From: Streptococcus varani
GTDB lineage: Bacteria; Bacillota; Bacilli; Lactobacillales; Streptococcaceae
NCBI RefSeq assembly: GCF_001375655.1
Contig: NZ_CTEN01000004.1
Coordinates: 248,001-312,000, forward strand
Reading direction: 5' to 3'
Length of the DNA: 64,000 bases
Position 1 is the first letter of the stretch. Each line of letters starts with the position of its first letter. Positions 18,528 through 28,831 of this stretch are shown here, piece after piece. The translations under genes were made by a program, and so were the position numbers. The notes beneath the pieces were generated by a model, which searched no databases, had not been told where the DNA came from, and saw only the letters and a list, made by a program, of their open reading frames with translations.

Positions 18528-18818
18528 TTACCTGATAACACCATAGGCTATCAAACCCGCTGCAAGATTTTTCTCAAAGAGGCCTGTTGACATGATTTTC
18601 TTGTAGAAATCGCCAACTTCTTTGCTCAATGTTTTCTTGTGATTGATATTTTTCACAGCTTCTTGCCGTAAATGCTCTGCCAAAGTTTGAAGGGACCGCT
18701 CAAAATCACCGCCCTTTTCTACTTCATTCTTAAAATCAACCAGTAGTCACCTCTCGTCTTCTGATGTTTCAATATTTAAAATCAAGTTATAAACATCTGT
18801 TAACACATCTTCTTGCAT
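18528..18818 (-). pseudogene. Bacteriocin immunity protein, broken by a stop codon
   Basis: Reading from the ATG at 18818, 23 codons give an N-terminus ending SEDER, then TGA at 18747-18749. The same frame then continues for 72 more sense codons, beginning LLVDFKNEVEKGGDFE and ending at a proper TAA. The whole 96-residue product looks like the enterocin A immunity family (helical bundle; segments such as VEKGGDFERSLQTLAEHLRQ and VGDFYKKIMS). Only one nonsense change separates it from an intact gene. Family assignment is by eye. Confidence 0.65.
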
Positions 18819-19037
18819 CTTTTCTACCCCAATTTTCTCATCACCACTAAGATTGTAAGGTGAATATTCCTACAATTATGAAATATACAGTGTCAGTCTA
18901 GCACTTTGAAAGCTACTAAGCAAGTTCTAAATTATCTTTGAAATAATTTTTATAAATCTATTAGAAAATAAGTACACTTTTATCTGGATGGTATTTATTT
19001 AGATAAGTAAACAAATAGTTAAATACTGACGGTAGAC

Positions 19038-19067
19038 AAAAAGGCTGAGATATTCTCAACCTTTTTT
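19038..19067 (-). terminator. Terminator of the smpB operon
   Basis: AAAAAGG(C)TGAGA and TCTCA(A)CCTTTTTT form a strong stem with T tail on the minus strand, about 20 bases past smpB. The 250 bases upstream of it (18819-19037, before the immunity pseudogene) show no gene. Confidence 0.85.
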
Positions 19068-19087
19068 GCATTTACATAGCTGAAATC

Positions 19088-19555
19088 TCAGCGACTATTC
19101 ATCGATTTAATGGTCCGTTTGAGGTCACGCTCTTGCTCGCGCCGTTTGATCGACTCCCGTTTGTCATAGTCGTGCTTCCCTTTGGCAAGACCAATCAAGA
19201 CCTTGGCAAAGCCGTCCTTGATATAGACCTTGAGGGGAACTAGGGTCATCCCTGTTCCCTTGACTTCTCCCTCTAGTTGAGCAATCTGTTTCTTGCGCAA
19301 CAAGAGTTTTCTTGTCCTTGTTGGGTCTTGGTTCCAGATATTGCCCTCATCATAGGGAGCGATATGAACGTTGACCAACCAAGCCTCGCCTTTTTTAATC
19401 TGAGCAAAACCATCTTTGAGATTGATTCTGGCTGCACGAACCGACTTGATTTCTGTTCCTGTCAAGACCAAGCCTGCCTCTACTGTATCTACAATACTGT
19501 AATCATGACGTGCTTTTTTATTTTGCGCGACGACTTGTCCTTCGCCCTTTGCCAT
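19088..19555 (-). CDS. smpB: SsrA-binding protein
   Basis: Binds tmRNA and guides it to stalled ribosomes for trans-translation. Signatures [45 protein letters not shown] and the C-terminal [22 protein letters not shown] are typical. It is 155 residues, full length. A clear site (GGAGGCAAGA) precedes ATG, so the first 12 codons overlap the 3' end of rnr by 38 bases. tmRNA itself is not in this window. Confidence 0.97.
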   Translation of the reverse strand: MAKGEGQVVAQNKKARHDYSIVDTVEAGLVLTGTEIKSVRAARINLKDGFAQIKKGEAWLVNVHIAPYDEGNIWNQDPTRTRKLLLRKKQIAQLEGEVKGTGMTLVPLKVYIKDGFAKVLIGLAKGKHDYDKRESIKRREQERDLKRTIKSMNSR

Positions 19556-21860
19556 TCTTGCCTCCTTTTTTGGCTACTTCCTTGTAAAATGCTTTTTTCT
19601 TATCCGACTTGCCAGATGACGTTTTCTTGTCCGTCTTTCTGGTAAATCCAGACTTCTTATCATCAGAAGATTTCCGATTTCTGCGGAAATTGTCGTTTTT
19701 CTCGCCTTTAATGGGCTTTTCCAAAATATCGACATCCGATGCTACATGGGCAAAGTCAATCTCCCCAGTCATCTTATCTGAACGCATGAGTTTGATACGA
19801 ATTGACTGTCCGACACGGAAGACCAAACCAGATTTTTCCCCATGCAGACTGAGGGTCCGCTCATTATAGTGGAAAAACTCAGGTAGGTTGGTAATATGGA
19901 TGAGACCTTCGACTGTATTTGGCAATTCAACAAAAAGTCCAAATTTGACCACACTTGAGACCACGCCGTCGAACTCTTCTCCAACAAATTCCTGCATGAA
20001 CTCGGCTTTTTTCATAGACTCGACTTCACGTTCGGCCTCGATCGCTCGCCGTTCTAGGCTAGATGTTTGCTTGGCAATCTCTGGAATGACACTCTCGAAA
20101 TGTGCTACTTTCTCATCTGTCTTGTTGCCATATTCGCGGACCATACGGTGGACCAGAAGGTCTGGATAACGGCGGATCGGACTGGTAAAGTGAGTATAGA
20201 ACTCCGCACCCAGTCCATAGTGGCCATGATTGTGCTCCGAATATCGCGCCTGTTGCATAGAGCGCAAGAGCATCATGCTGAGGACTTCCGCATAAGGTTC
20301 ATCCTTAACTCGCTCCATCAGGTCTTGTAGTGCCTCTTGGCTAATCGAATTCGCCGTTCCATAAACGGTCAAACCAAAACTAGTTGCGTAATCGATAAAT
20401 TTCTGGAGTTTCTCCGATTTTGGTTCTTCATGGATCCGGTAGATAAAAGGCAATTCCAACTTGGCAAAGTGTTCTGCAACTGTCTCGTTGGCTGCTAACA
20501 TAAAGGACTCAATCATCCGCTCAGCAATCCCCCGCTGACGCAGGACGATATCCACTGGTAGACCATCCTTATTGACCAAAATTTTGGCTTCACTGGTATC
20601 AAAATTAAGGGCCCCGCGACGAATCCGCATGGATTCCAAAGTGGCATGGAGTTTCGCCATCAATTCAACACTGGGCATGATTGCCTTGAAGTCAGCAATC
20701 TTCTCACTATCTCCCGCCAACATGTCATTGACATCCGAGTAGGTCATGCGGAAGGTGGTCTTGATGACAGATTGACCAATCCAAGACTTAACCACGCGCC
20801 CTTTTTGGTCAATCTCCATGATGGCTGACTGAGTCAGACGGTCCACATTTGGATTCAGAGAACAAATACCGTTTGATAAGCGTTCTGGCAACATGGGCAC
20901 CACACGATCTGTTACATAGACAGAGGTTCCACGGCTAAGGGCTTCTTTGTCCAAGGCAGAACTCTCTCTTACATAGTAGGATACGTCTGCGATATGGACA
21001 CCCAACTCTATGTTCCCATTTTTCAATTGCTTGATGTGAACAGCATCATCCAAGTCCTTGGCATCCGCCCCATCAATGGTGAAGGTGATTTCTTGACGCA
21101 AATCCAGACGCCCCTGCATGTCTTCTTCAGATGGAACTTCAGGTACACGATTGGCCTCTGCCAAAACTGCCTCTGGAAATTCAGAGACAATATCCATGGA
21201 TTCCAAGACTTCCAGGACATCGATACCAGCATCATCTTTGTGACCAACCACTTCTCGCAGAGTTGCCACAAAGAAATCATGCTTTTTACTTGGGTATTTC
21301 TCGATATCCACCTTGATGATTTCTGTTCCAGTCAAGACCAATGGCGATTTTTTGACATAGATGGGCTGGCTGATTTTCTGATTTTTTGACTTGATGTAAC
21401 CTGCATATTTTGGTTTTTCTTCATCCAAGATAAGAAGACCGACCGCTGTTTTCAGGGCATGCTCCAAGATATCAATCACCTTGGCTTCTGCAGCCGTTCC
21501 CTTCATACGGTCCGCCACCTTTTTGATGGTGACTTCTACCGTATCTCCTTCAATGGCGTGGTTGACATCATTGCGACCGACAAAGAGATCATCCTCTTCT
21601 GCATCGACTGTGACAAAACCAAAACCATTTTTATGGGCACGAAAAATACCCTTTATGGTAGGACTGTTTTTTTCTTTTTTGGGTGGCAAATCAACCTTAC
21701 CATCACGCGTGAAAATTAATTCTTTGTGACTTTCCATCTTGGAAATGACTTTTACCAGACTGGTAAAATCTTTTGCTTTTAAGAAACCAAGGCGATCTGC
21801 CAATTGATCCATTGGGAGTGGACCGGTGCTTTCTAATACATTTTTAATTTCGTTTTTCAT
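19518..21860 (-). CDS. rnr: Ribonuclease R
   Basis: Processive 3'-5' exoribonuclease of the RNB family that degrades structured and defective RNA and works with SmpB-tmRNA. A winged-helix N-terminus and cold-shock-like domains precede the RNB core ([17 protein letters not shown] with the metal aspartates, about 263-280). An S1 domain follows near 630-710 and a lysine/serine/arginine-rich tail ends the protein. It is 780 residues. It is co-transcribed with secG upstream and smpB downstream. Confidence 0.96.
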   Translation of the reverse strand: MKNEIKNVLESTGPLPMDQLADRLGFLKAKDFTSLVKVISKMESHKELIFTRDGKVDLPPKKEKNSPTIKGIFRAHKNGFGFVTVDAEEDDLFVGRNDVNHAIEGDTVEVTIKKVADRMKGTAAEAKVIDILEHALKTAVGLLILDEEKPKYAGYIKSKNQKISQPIYVKKSPLVLTGTEIIKVDIEKYPSKKHDFFVATLREVVGHKDDAGIDVLEVLESMDIVSEFPEAVLAEANRVPEVPSEEDMQGRLDLRQEITFTIDGADAKDLDDAVHIKQLKNGNIELGVHIADVSYYVRESSALDKEALSRGTSVYVTDRVVPMLPERLSNGICSLNPNVDRLTQSAIMEIDQKGRVVKSWIGQSVIKTTFRMTYSDVNDMLAGDSEKIADFKAIMPSVELMAKLHATLESMRIRRGALNFDTSEAKILVNKDGLPVDIVLRQRGIAERMIESFMLAANETVAEHFAKLELPFIYRIHEEPKSEKLQKFIDYATSFGLTVYGTANSISQEALQDLMERVKDEPYAEVLSMMLLRSMQQARYSEHNHGHYGLGAEFYTHFTSPIRRYPDLLVHRMVREYGNKTDEKVAHFESVIPEIAKQTSSLERRAIEAEREVESMKKAEFMQEFVGEEFDGVVSSVVKFGLFVELPNTVEGLIHITNLPEFFHYNERTLSLHGEKSGLVFRVGQSIRIKLMRSDKMTGEIDFAHVASDVDILEKPIKGEKNDNFRRNRKSSDDKKSGFTRKTDKKTSSGKSDKKKAFYKEVAKKGGKNGKGRRTSRRAK

Positions 21861-21909
21861 ATTTTCCTTTACTATAAAAAAGAGCCAAGAACAAGTCTCA
21901 GCCCACTGT

Positions 21910-22146
21910 TTATCTACTTGAAATAATGACTAAGGCAAATGCAATCACTAACCATGCGAAGACCAAGATGCCGGTCAAACGTTGCATAACTGCTTCAAAG
22001 CCACGTGCTTTTGTGCGTTCAAATAAGGCACCTGAGCCTGCCGCATCAAAAACATTGCTGGATTGGTTTTTTGCTGGTTGCATGAAAATCACTACAACAA
22101 GGATGACTGATAAAATTAATAGGCTTGTTAATAGAACTTGATACAT
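21910..22146 (-). CDS. secG: Preprotein translocase subunit SecG
   Basis: A 78-residue accessory subunit of the SecYEG channel with two membrane segments (about 4-22 and 53-74) separated by the polar SSNVFDAAGSGALFERTKARGFE loop typical of SecG. It lies between rpmG and rnr in the conserved pmrA-rpmG-secG-rnr-smpB string. Confidence 0.94.
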   Translation of the reverse strand: MYQVLLTSLLILSVILVVVIFMQPAKNQSSNVFDAAGSGALFERTKARGFEAVMQRLTGILVFAWLVIAFALVIISSR

Positions 22147-22192
22147 TTTTCTTTCACTTTCTTTGATAACTCATATCAGTATACCACAAACT

Positions 22193-22342
22193 TTATTTGC
22201 TTTCAATATGAAGGGTTACTTTTCTTTCTTTAGGGCAATATTTCAGGACCTCAATCTTGTCTGGATGAGTCTTACTGTTCTTGCTGGTCAGATAGTTTTT
22301 GCTTCCACACTGGGAGCACTGCAAATTGATTTTGACTCTCAC
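22193..22342 (-). CDS. rpmG: 50S ribosomal protein L33
   Basis: A 49-residue L33 read from a GTG start ([18 protein letters not shown]... to HIESK). The first zinc-ribbon pair CSQC is present while the second is reduced to YCPKE, a form I associate with streptococcal rpmG copies. The start overlaps the pmrA stop by four bases (GTGA), which indicates translational coupling. secG follows after 46 bases. Confidence 0.93.
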   Translation of the reverse strand: MRVKINLQCSQCGSKNYLTSKNSKTHPDKIEVLKYCPKERKVTLHIESK

Positions 22343-23586
22343 GCGATTTCCTTAACTTTCACATAATTTCTAAAAATAATCATAGACCAGATAAAATTGA
22401 TGAAAACTAGTCCTGATGTAACATAAAAGACCCAACGATATCCTAGGTAGGCTGCTACACTAGAACCCAAGAGCGGTCCTAAGACACTTCCCATGTAAGT
22501 AAAGGTCTGATTATAGGAAAAAATCCGGGCTATTCCTTCTCTGGGTGTCAACTTTGTCAAGAGAGAATTGATAGACGGCAACAATGCACCAGTTCCAAAG
22601 CCATAGAGGAAACGAATCAAGCCTAGCTGGAATGGAGTTTGGGCATGTGCAGAAAGGAAGTACATGATAAAACTGTAGAACAAAGCTAAGAGTAAAAGTC
22701 TATGATTACCAAGGCGATCACCGAGTTTACCCAAAAAACCTGAACTGAGAATAGAGGAAATCCCCATAGCTGAGGTGATGATACCTGCGACAAACATCAG
22801 ATTATCTGTCTGCCCCAAATGACGAATGTAAAGAGCCATAATAGGAAGAATGGATTGAGCAGAAGCCTGAATAATCATGCTCGTTACAAAGAGGCCCAAC
22901 AAAACTTTTCGATCTCTGATCCGAGCCAGTATATCCTTCATGGGTACTTCTTGACCAACCTCAATGGGGGTAAATTCCTCCCTAACCAAAAAGATGGTTA
23001 AAATCGTCAATACAAATAAGAGACACCCAACAATGAGAAAGACATTTCGCATACCAAAGCTGTCTGCCAAGAATCCTCCAAAGAGAGGGCCCATAAGATT
23101 TCCAGAGACTAGACCTGTCGAGAGTGTTCCCAGAGCGTAACCAGCCCGATGACGGGGAACTTGACTAGCAATCAAAGCCGTTGAATTTGGGATATAGCCC
23201 GCAAAAATCCCAGTTAATAAGCGTAAAAGCAAGAGCCAGCTAATGTTTGGTACGAAGGCTAAACCACCCATGGTAAAAAGCATAAAAGCTGATGCCCGAA
23301 CCATCATGGGTTTATTGCCGTAACGATCCGCCAAATTGCCCCATATAGGAGACATGATAGCCGAAGCTAAGGCTGTGACGGATACAGCAAGGCCAGCGTA
23401 AAATTCAATATCTGTCCCTCTCACACCCAATTCTTCCACATAAAGGGACATAAAGGGCATAACTAGAGAAAAAGAGGCACCCGTCAAAAAGTTGCCCAAC
23501 CAGGCAACTCTCAAATTTTGTTTCCAATCTATTCTACCAGTAATACAATCATCTTCTTTCCTACATATCTGTGAATAGTATAACAC
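22339..23586 (-). CDS. pmrA: PmrA-like MFS multidrug efflux transporter (start region abnormal)
   Basis: A 12-helix major-facilitator transporter resembling pneumococcal PmrA throughout ([64 protein letters not shown]). PmrA exports fluoroquinolones and dyes. The N-terminus is odd. The only in-frame canonical start upstream of the homologous region is a GTG at 23586 that lies inside the promoter -10. The well-placed ATG at 23552 (after AGGAAAGAAG) reads only seven codons to a TAG. One added base there would join it to the transporter frame. The coordinates given are the open frame, and expression may be impaired. Confidence 0.8.
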   Translation of the reverse strand: MLYYSQICRKEDDCITGRIDWKQNLRVAWLGNFLTGASFSLVMPFMSLYVEELGVRGTDIEFYAGLAVSVTALASAIMSPIWGNLADRYGNKPMMVRASAFMLFTMGGLAFVPNISWLLLLRLLTGIFAGYIPNSTALIASQVPRHRAGYALGTLSTGLVSGNLMGPLFGGFLADSFGMRNVFLIVGCLLFVLTILTIFLVREEFTPIEVGQEVPMKDILARIRDRKVLLGLFVTSMIIQASAQSILPIMALYIRHLGQTDNLMFVAGIITSAMGISSILSSGFLGKLGDRLGNHRLLLLALFYSFIMYFLSAHAQTPFQLGLIRFLYGFGTGALLPSINSLLTKLTPREGIARIFSYNQTFTYMGSVLGPLLGSSVAAYLGYRWVFYVTSGLVFINFIWSMIIFRNYVKVKEIA

Positions 23587-23590
23587 AAAA
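23572..23590 (-). promoter_or_regulatory. Extended -10 promoter of pmrA-rpmG-secG-rnr-smpB
   Basis: TG-T-TATACT lies between the coaE terminator and pmrA. The surrounding 19 bases (TTTTGTGTTATACTATTCA on the minus strand) recur exactly at 63937-63955 in the promoter before trmL. Confidence 0.65.
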
Positions 23591-23592
23591 GG

Positions 23593-23616
23593 AGGAGAAA
23601 AACGGTATTTTCTCCT
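23593..23616 (-). terminator. Terminator of the mutM-coaE unit
   Basis: Nine-base arms AGGAGAAAA and TTTTCTCCT with a short loop lie directly after the coaE stop. Confidence 0.8.
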
Positions 23617-23619
23617 TAC

Positions 23620-24207
23620 TTATACTTTTTGTAAAGCTGTATGGACTTGTTTTTTTAAGTCTTCGAGACTTCCATTGTTGTCCAAAACTAAGCTAGCATA
23701 TTTTTTCTTTTCAGGAAAAGGCATTTGAGTAGCAATTCGAGCATGAGCCTGATCCAAGTTGTATCCATTTCGTTCCATAAGGCGTTTGATTTGGGTATCC
23801 TCGTCCACATAAACTAACCAAATTTGGTCAAACCAAGCCTGATAATCCAGTTCAATTAAGAGTGGAATGTCCATGAAAAAGACTTCTTCTGTCTCCGCCA
23901 AACAATCCCGTTGTTCAGCTAATTCTTGCCGGATGATTTGATTCTGCAAATCAGCAGATTTAGCCAAATTTTCAGAACTAGAAAAAATTTCTTGTGAAAG
24001 TTTGATTCTGTCCAACTGACCATCTGCCATCAAAATATCCTGACCGAACCAGCCAACCAAAGCCTGATAGAGTTTACCACCCTTGGCCTGCAAATCATGA
24101 ACCACTGCATCTGCGTCAATGACCTTGTAGCCTGACCGACGGATTTCCTCAACAACTGTTGACTTCCCAGAGGCAATACCACCTGTAATTCCAATTATTT
24201 TTGTCAT
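23620..24207 (-). CDS. coaE: Dephospho-CoA kinase
   Basis: Catalyses the last step of coenzyme A synthesis. The P-loop GGIASGKS is at residues 8-15, with [10 protein letters not shown] and the MDIPLLIE segment. The ATG at 24207 overlaps the mutM stop (ATGA), so I prefer it over the in-frame GTG four codons upstream. It gives 195 residues. Confidence 0.95.
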   Translation of the reverse strand: MTKIIGITGGIASGKSTVVEEIRRSGYKVIDADAVVHDLQAKGGKLYQALVGWFGQDILMADGQLDRIKLSQEIFSSSENLAKSADLQNQIIRQELAEQRDCLAETEEVFFMDIPLLIELDYQAWFDQIWLVYVDEDTQIKRLMERNGYNLDQAHARIATQMPFPEKKKYASLVLDNNGSLEDLKKQVHTALQKV

Positions 24208-25025
24208 CTTTTTTGACACTTAGGACAGAAATGACTGCCCCTTCCTCCTACTTGAATCTTCTTTATAAGAGCTCCACAACGGGAACAAGTAAATCCAGCT
24301 TTACCATATACCTGCAAGTAATCTTGCATGCTACCATCTAAGCCTAGGGCGTTGCGATAGGTGCGGATGGTGGAGCCACCTTTTTCAATCCCCAGTTGCA
24401 AGATACGAATCGTCTCATCACGAAGACGCTTGATTTCAGCTTTTTTGAGTGAGCTAGCGACTCGCTCAGGATGTACCTTAGCGGCCCATAGCACTTCATC
24501 CACATAGATGTTTCCGAGACCAGCAACTAACTTTTGCTCTAATAAGAGGGGCTTAATGAATTTTTTAGACAAGAGAACCGAACGCTCAAATGGGGCTAAT
24601 TTGAAGTCTTCTTTGGTCGGCTCAGGTCCTATTTTTTTGGATATGAAATAAGTCTCTTCTGCTGATTTGGCCAACAGTTCAAAGGTGCCAAACTTGCGGA
24701 CATCCTGATACACTAAGGTCGATCCATCATCCAAGTTAAAGAAAAAATGAAAATGCTTGTTTTGTGGAACCTCATCTAAGAAAAGCAGATACTTACCCTC
24801 CATTCTCAGATGAGAAATAAGAATTTGCTTCCCGAAATCAAAAATCAAGTATTTCCCACGACGACGAATAGCCTCGATGGTCAAACCCATTAGGTCCAAA
24901 GCAAAGGTCTCACTATCTGTTTTAACCATCTTAGGCACGCGCACATCTACCGCTTGAATAGTCTTTCCAACCACCAAACGCTCCAATCCACGCCGCACCG
25001 TCTCCACTTCAGGCAATTCAGGCAT
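24204..25025 (-). CDS. mutM: Formamidopyrimidine-DNA glycosylase
   Basis: Excises 8-oxoguanine and ring-opened purines. The enzyme needs proline as residue 2, so the start must be [10 protein letters not shown] (25025). Also present are KYLIFDF, the helix-two-turn-helix segment [14 protein letters not shown] and the C-terminal zinc finger (CSRCG ... CPKCQK). It is 273 residues. Its promoter and start region are partly duplicated about 230 bp upstream. Confidence 0.96.
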   Translation of the reverse strand: MPELPEVETVRRGLERLVVGKTIQAVDVRVPKMVKTDSETFALDLMGLTIEAIRRRGKYLIFDFGKQILISHLRMEGKYLLFLDEVPQNKHFHFFFNLDDGSTLVYQDVRKFGTFELLAKSAEETYFISKKIGPEPTKEDFKLAPFERSVLLSKKFIKPLLLEQKLVAGLGNIYVDEVLWAAKVHPERVASSLKKAEIKRLRDETIRILQLGIEKGGSTIRTYRNALGLDGSMQDYLQVYGKAGFTCSRCGALIKKIQVGGRGSHFCPKCQKR

Positions 25026-25335
25026 CTTTTTCACTAGCTTTTCCGATCGGGTTCAATTATAACCCTTTCTCTTTTCCTTTCTACTTATTTTTTCAATATG
25101 AGGAGGTCATCAGAAATCCTGATTTCTGAAATGACCTATCTATTTTATAGAGCCTTTAGTCCGTGTTCAAAGCAAACACGAACTCATCCTTATCCTTTCT
25201 AATTATTTTTTGAAAATAGGATCGAGACAGAAAATCCTGATTTTCTAGTATCGGCATCTTTTTCACTAGCTTTTCCGCTCGGGTTCAATTACAACCCTTT
25301 CGCAATTCCTTTCTAACTTATTTTATCATTGACGA
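25021..25335. repeat. Partial duplication of the mutM promoter and start region
   Basis: A block including the mutM ATG, GAAAAAG, AAAGCTAGTG and the hairpin GGGTT...AACCC (from 25021) recurs about 232 bp upstream at 25253-25325 with few changes. Three versions of a CCTTTCTA...TTATTTT block (near 25079, 25194 and 25308 on the plus strand) and two AATCCTGATTT hairpins lie between them. The remaining stretch to 25465 shows only a short GGTGC/GCACC hairpin and no gene. Confidence 0.7.
25156..25257 (-). CDS. Micro-ORF from the duplicated mutM start
   Basis: The upstream duplicate retains the ATG of mutM and reads MPILENQDFLSRSY..., ending in FVFALNTD, 33 residues in all. It has the same upstream sequence as mutM. 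It is probably a by-product of the rearrangement and not a functional gene, but it could be translated. A dispersed repeat may supply its 3' half. Confidence 0.3.
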   Translation of the reverse strand: MPILENQDFLSRSYFQKIIRKDKDEFVFALNTD

Positions 25336-25465
25336 AGGTGACAAAAAACTTAGAGAAGAACGACTTTTTCTGAAACAATCATCTGGCAAGTTCCATTAAC
25401 TTACCCAGTTCAACTAGGTGCTTCATTGCACCCCCAAAAAATTTGCGGATAGTTGCGTAATTCTT

Positions 25466-26059
25466 CTACACAGTTAATAAGGAAATCATATCTTCAATGT
25501 CTTTATCATCAAAAACTGTGAACGACGCATTCCCTTCTTTATATTTGGTCATCTTTGAAAAATCAGTACCATTCAGGGCAGACTTTAAAACCATAATATT
25601 AGCACCATGTGTCACTATCAAAACTTCGCTAGTTCCTTCTTCAGTCCCAGTAATCTCCGCTAAAACTTCAATGGTTCTCTCAAGTAAACTTTGGTAACTT
25701 TCACCGTTTGGCGGTACTGCATATCTTCTATTTAATTTCCATTCCGTAAATTCTGTACCATACTCTTTTGAAACTTCCGTCCAAGTTTTCCCTTCCCACT
25801 CTCCAAAGTTTATTTCTCTTAATTTAGATGTTTTAATTATTTGAACATTTAATTGTAAATTAATAGTCTCTGCTGTTTGAACTGCTCTAACCAAATCACT
25901 CGAATAAATTTTTGTAATCCGAAAATCTTTCATTAGCCGCTCCACTACATCCTCAGCTTGCCCAATCCCATTATGATTCAATGCGATATCTTGACTACCT
26001 TGGATCCTTCTTTCAACATTCCAATCAGTTTCTCCATGTCTCATCAAAATAAGCTTCAT
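25466..26059 (-). CDS. Histidine phosphatase family protein
   Basis: A 197-residue member of the phosphoglycerate-mutase-like superfamily, with the phosphohistidine motif MRHGETDWN at residues 6-14, a second conserved region REINFGEWEGKTWTEV and the late His in IVTHGANIMV. Size suggests a small-molecule phosphatase and not GpmA; the substrate is unknown. GGAGATAGGTAAAGAT before ATG overlaps the end of the NUDIX gene, so both are in one transcript. Confidence 0.85.
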   Translation of the reverse strand: MKLILMRHGETDWNVERRIQGSQDIALNHNGIGQAEDVVERLMKDFRITKIYSSDLVRAVQTAETINLQLNVQIIKTSKLREINFGEWEGKTWTEVSKEYGTEFTEWKLNRRYAVPPNGESYQSLLERTIEVLAEITGTEEGTSEVLIVTHGANIMVLKSALNGTDFSKMTKYKEGNASFTVFDDKDIEDMISLLTV

Positions 26060-26067
26060 ATCTTTAC

Positions 26068-26538
26068 CTATCTCCCCATCTCAAACTGATTGGCAAAGTA
26101 TTCCTCCAACATAAGGCGATGTTTGGTGGAGACTGAATCTAGTTGAGTAATTTCTTCTTGAGAGCAAAAACCTAATTTCAGCGTTTCTTCATTCTTGAAG
26201 TCGGCAATCTTAATATTACCAACAGCCTTGACCTCATAGAGAAATACAATGGTTTGAACCTTGTCTCCATTTGGATAGATTTCTTCAAAATTACTGTAGA
26301 GATTGAGAAAACGAAGAGGCTCTACTTGAATACCCGTTTCCTCAAAAAATTCCCGTTTGCAAGTATCGACCGAAGATTCTCCCAGTTCCATAGCCCCACC
26401 TGGGATAGCCCAGGTTTTCTTATCGCCTCTGAGTTGGAGAAGAATTTTTCCCTCACTGTCAGCCAATATACCACCTGAAAAATTCAGGATAACCTTATCC
26501 TGCCCGACTTTAGATCGGATGTAGGAAATATAGTCCAT
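26068..26538 (-). CDS. NUDIX hydrolase
   Basis: A 156-residue protein with the Nudix box GGAMELGESSVDTCKREFFEETGIQVE (GX5EX7REUXEEXGU pattern) around residues 46-68. Such enzymes hydrolyse nucleoside diphosphate derivatives, and the substrate here is not evident. It lies between an alpha/beta hydrolase gene and a histidine phosphatase gene in a three-gene insert between era and mutM. Confidence 0.88.
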   Translation of the reverse strand: MDYISYIRSKVGQDKVILNFSGGILADSEGKILLQLRGDKKTWAIPGGAMELGESSVDTCKREFFEETGIQVEPLRFLNLYSNFEEIYPNGDKVQTIVFLYEVKAVGNIKIADFKNEETLKLGFCSQEEITQLDSVSTKHRLMLEEYFANQFEMGR

Positions 26539-26587
26539 GAATCAAATACCTTTCTTTTTTTGTAATCAATCGATTAAGCCTACTATT

Positions 26588-27367
26588 TTACATTAATCGC
26601 TGTAATCTTTCTGGGAATGTGGCCCCCTGAAAAAAGTACCTTACCAATTGAATATGAGTTTGCACATCGCTGAAAAGCCAAGCATGACCCTTTTTTGGAT
26701 AGACTCCAAACTCTGAAAACGAGTTTTTCTGAACCAGAAACCGATGTGATTGATGGATTTCTTCTGATTCCTTTTGGCCAGAAACAAAGAAGACTGGATT
26801 GTCAAAACTTCCTTCTATCCTAAGCCTAATAGCCTGAGACATGGCTCTTCTAAAAGATTTTCTGGTCGTGCCTTTCATATCCCTTATGAAGAGCTCATAA
26901 TCTTCTTGAGGACCTCCATCTGCTTTCATCATTTTGACCATCATATTGGTAACCATTTTGCTGTTTTTAAAAAGGGAGGCAAGATAGACACCAATGATAA
27001 TTTTGCGATAGCCTTTAATAGGCTGGTGGCTGGCTCCATCCACAATCACCCTATCTATCAGTTGACTATGCTTCTCCAAGAGTTTGAGAATAAGGGAAGC
27101 GCCCAAAGAGAGTCCTACAAGATGGGGTTTGCCGTGCACCTTGCTCTTAATGATTTGAACCAGCAAATCGGCCACATCATCAAATGATGTCCACTCAAGA
27201 CCATAACTGTCACCATGACCAGGCAAATCAACTGTGATACAGTGAAAATCACTTTGAAGCGCCCGGATATGGTGCTGCCACATGTGACTGCTGGAACCAG
27301 TAGCATGCAAAAAGAGAATGGTTTGAGTATTGGTTTGACCGTATTCTTTAACGGAAAGTAGTTCCAT
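26588..27367 (-). CDS. Alpha/beta hydrolase
   Basis: A 259-residue single-domain hydrolase. The oxyanion segment FLHATGSSSHMW, the nucleophile elbow GLSLGASL (Ser near residue 96) and the late His in KKGHAWLF are visible, with an Asp in DLPGHGDSYG. It resembles small esterase or lactonase types; the substrate is unknown. The ribosome site is weak. Confidence 0.82.
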   Translation of the reverse strand: MELLSVKEYGQTNTQTILFLHATGSSSHMWQHHIRALQSDFHCITVDLPGHGDSYGLEWTSFDDVADLLVQIIKSKVHGKPHLVGLSLGASLILKLLEKHSQLIDRVIVDGASHQPIKGYRKIIIGVYLASLFKNSKMVTNMMVKMMKADGGPQEDYELFIRDMKGTTRKSFRRAMSQAIRLRIEGSFDNPVFFVSGQKESEEIHQSHRFLVQKNSFSEFGVYPKKGHAWLFSDVQTHIQLVRYFFQGATFPERLQRLM

Positions 27368-27456
27368 TGCATTTCTCGCTTTTTATCAAGTGGGAGCTTT
27401 AAATCTATAAGAAAAAGGTCAGATGATAACCTCCTCTAACCTTAATCAAGGTATTT

Positions 27457-28356
27457 TTAATACTCTTTAGGATTATAGCCAAAGTCAGCCAAGTCCAGCT
27501 TTTTGTCGCGCCATTTTTTCTTGACTTTGACCCAGGTTTCAAGGTAGACTTTATCGCCTAGCATAATCTCGATATCCCTTCGGGCCATTTTTCCAATTTT
27601 CTTGAGCATGGCGCCTTGTTTACCGATGATAATGCCTTTTTGGCTATCGCGCTCCACCATGATAGTGGCACGGATATGGACCTTATCACTTTCCTCATCG
27701 CGTTTCATAGATTCAACGACTACCGCAACAGAATGGGGTACTTCTTGTTCCGTCAACTTGAGGATTTTCTCCCGGATCATCTCGGATACCAAGAAGCGTT
27801 CTGGATGGTCGGTGATCTGGTCATCTGGGAAATATTGGAAACCTTCTTCCAAGTTTTCCTTGATCAACTCCATGAGGCGATTAACATTATTGCCTTGAGT
27901 AGCAGATATCGGGACAATTTCTTTAAAGTCCATCTGACCTCGGAAATCGTCAATTTGTTCCAAGAGTTGGTCAGGGTGAACCTTGTCAATTTTATTGACC
28001 ACTAAAATAACTGGAATCTTAGCTGATTTCAGGCGTTCAATAATCATATCATCACCCTTGCCACGTTTTTCGTCGGCAGGAACCATGAAAAGTACTGTAT
28101 CAACTTCTCGCAAAGTGGAATAAGCTGATTCTACCATATAATCGCCCAGGGCTGTTTTGGGTTTATGGATACCAGGTGTATCAATAAACACAATCTGTTC
28201 TGCCTCTGTCGTGTAGATGCCCATAATTTTATTACGGGTAGTTTGTGCCTTGTCCGACATGATGGCAATTTTTTGCCCCATTACATAATTTAAAAATGTT
28301 GATTTCCCAACATTTGGTCGACCTAAGATGGCTACGAAGCCCGATTTAAATGTCAT
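27457..28356 (-). CDS. era: GTPase Era
   Basis: Ribosome-assembly GTPase that binds 16S rRNA. G1 GRPNVGKS is at residues 12-19, G3 DTPG, G4 NKID and a C-terminal KH domain ([14 protein letters not shown]). It is 299 residues. It is third in ybeY-dgkA-era, with a 70-base gap from dgkA. Confidence 0.97.
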   Translation of the reverse strand: MTFKSGFVAILGRPNVGKSTFLNYVMGQKIAIMSDKAQTTRNKIMGIYTTEAEQIVFIDTPGIHKPKTALGDYMVESAYSTLREVDTVLFMVPADEKRGKGDDMIIERLKSAKIPVILVVNKIDKVHPDQLLEQIDDFRGQMDFKEIVPISATQGNNVNRLMELIKENLEEGFQYFPDDQITDHPERFLVSEMIREKILKLTEQEVPHSVAVVVESMKRDEESDKVHIRATIMVERDSQKGIIIGKQGAMLKKIGKMARRDIEIMLGDKVYLETWVKVKKKWRDKKLDLADFGYNPKEY

Positions 28357-28426
28357 ATGTTTCTATGATAGGAAACTTGTCTTGTTACTGCAAGCTCACT
28401 ATCTTCCCTTTCAATTTTTACTGTTT

Positions 28427-28831
28427 TTATTTTAGAATGAATTGCCAAATCTTTGGAATAAAGATAATCAAGCCAGTCAAGACGGCATAGCCGGAGGCTA
28501 CTAGGACGGCACCTGCCGCCATGTCTTTTGCATTTTTTGCCAACATAGAAAAGTGATAGCCACTGGCCAAATCCACTACATTTTCAATGGCGGAGTTGAC
28601 AATCTCAAAGATGACGACCAAAAAGATGGCCAGGAGTAGGAAGAGCCATTCAATAGCAGAGATTTGAAAAATCAGTCCGGTAAGCATAGCTAAAATAGCT
28701 GAAACCATGTGCTTACGCATGTTGCGTTCTTCCTTAAAGGCTGTCAGTACACCGGTGATGGCAAACTCCATGCTGGTGACCAAATCTCTGTTTTTCCACT
28801 TCTTCTGTGGGTTATTGTCTCTTAAGTCCAT
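28427..28831 (-). CDS. dgkA: Diacylglycerol/undecaprenol kinase
   Basis: A 134-residue integral membrane kinase with three membrane helices and the family motif [13 protein letters not shown] (catalytic Glu and nearby Glu). Gram-positive members mainly phosphorylate undecaprenol for wall synthesis. The start overlaps the ybeY stop by 20 bases. Confidence 0.95.
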   Translation of the reverse strand: MDLRDNNPQKKWKNRDLVTSMEFAITGVLTAFKEERNMRKHMVSAILAMLTGLIFQISAIEWLFLLLAIFLVVIFEIVNSAIENVVDLASGYHFSMLAKNAKDMAAGAVLVASGYAVLTGLIIFIPKIWQFILK

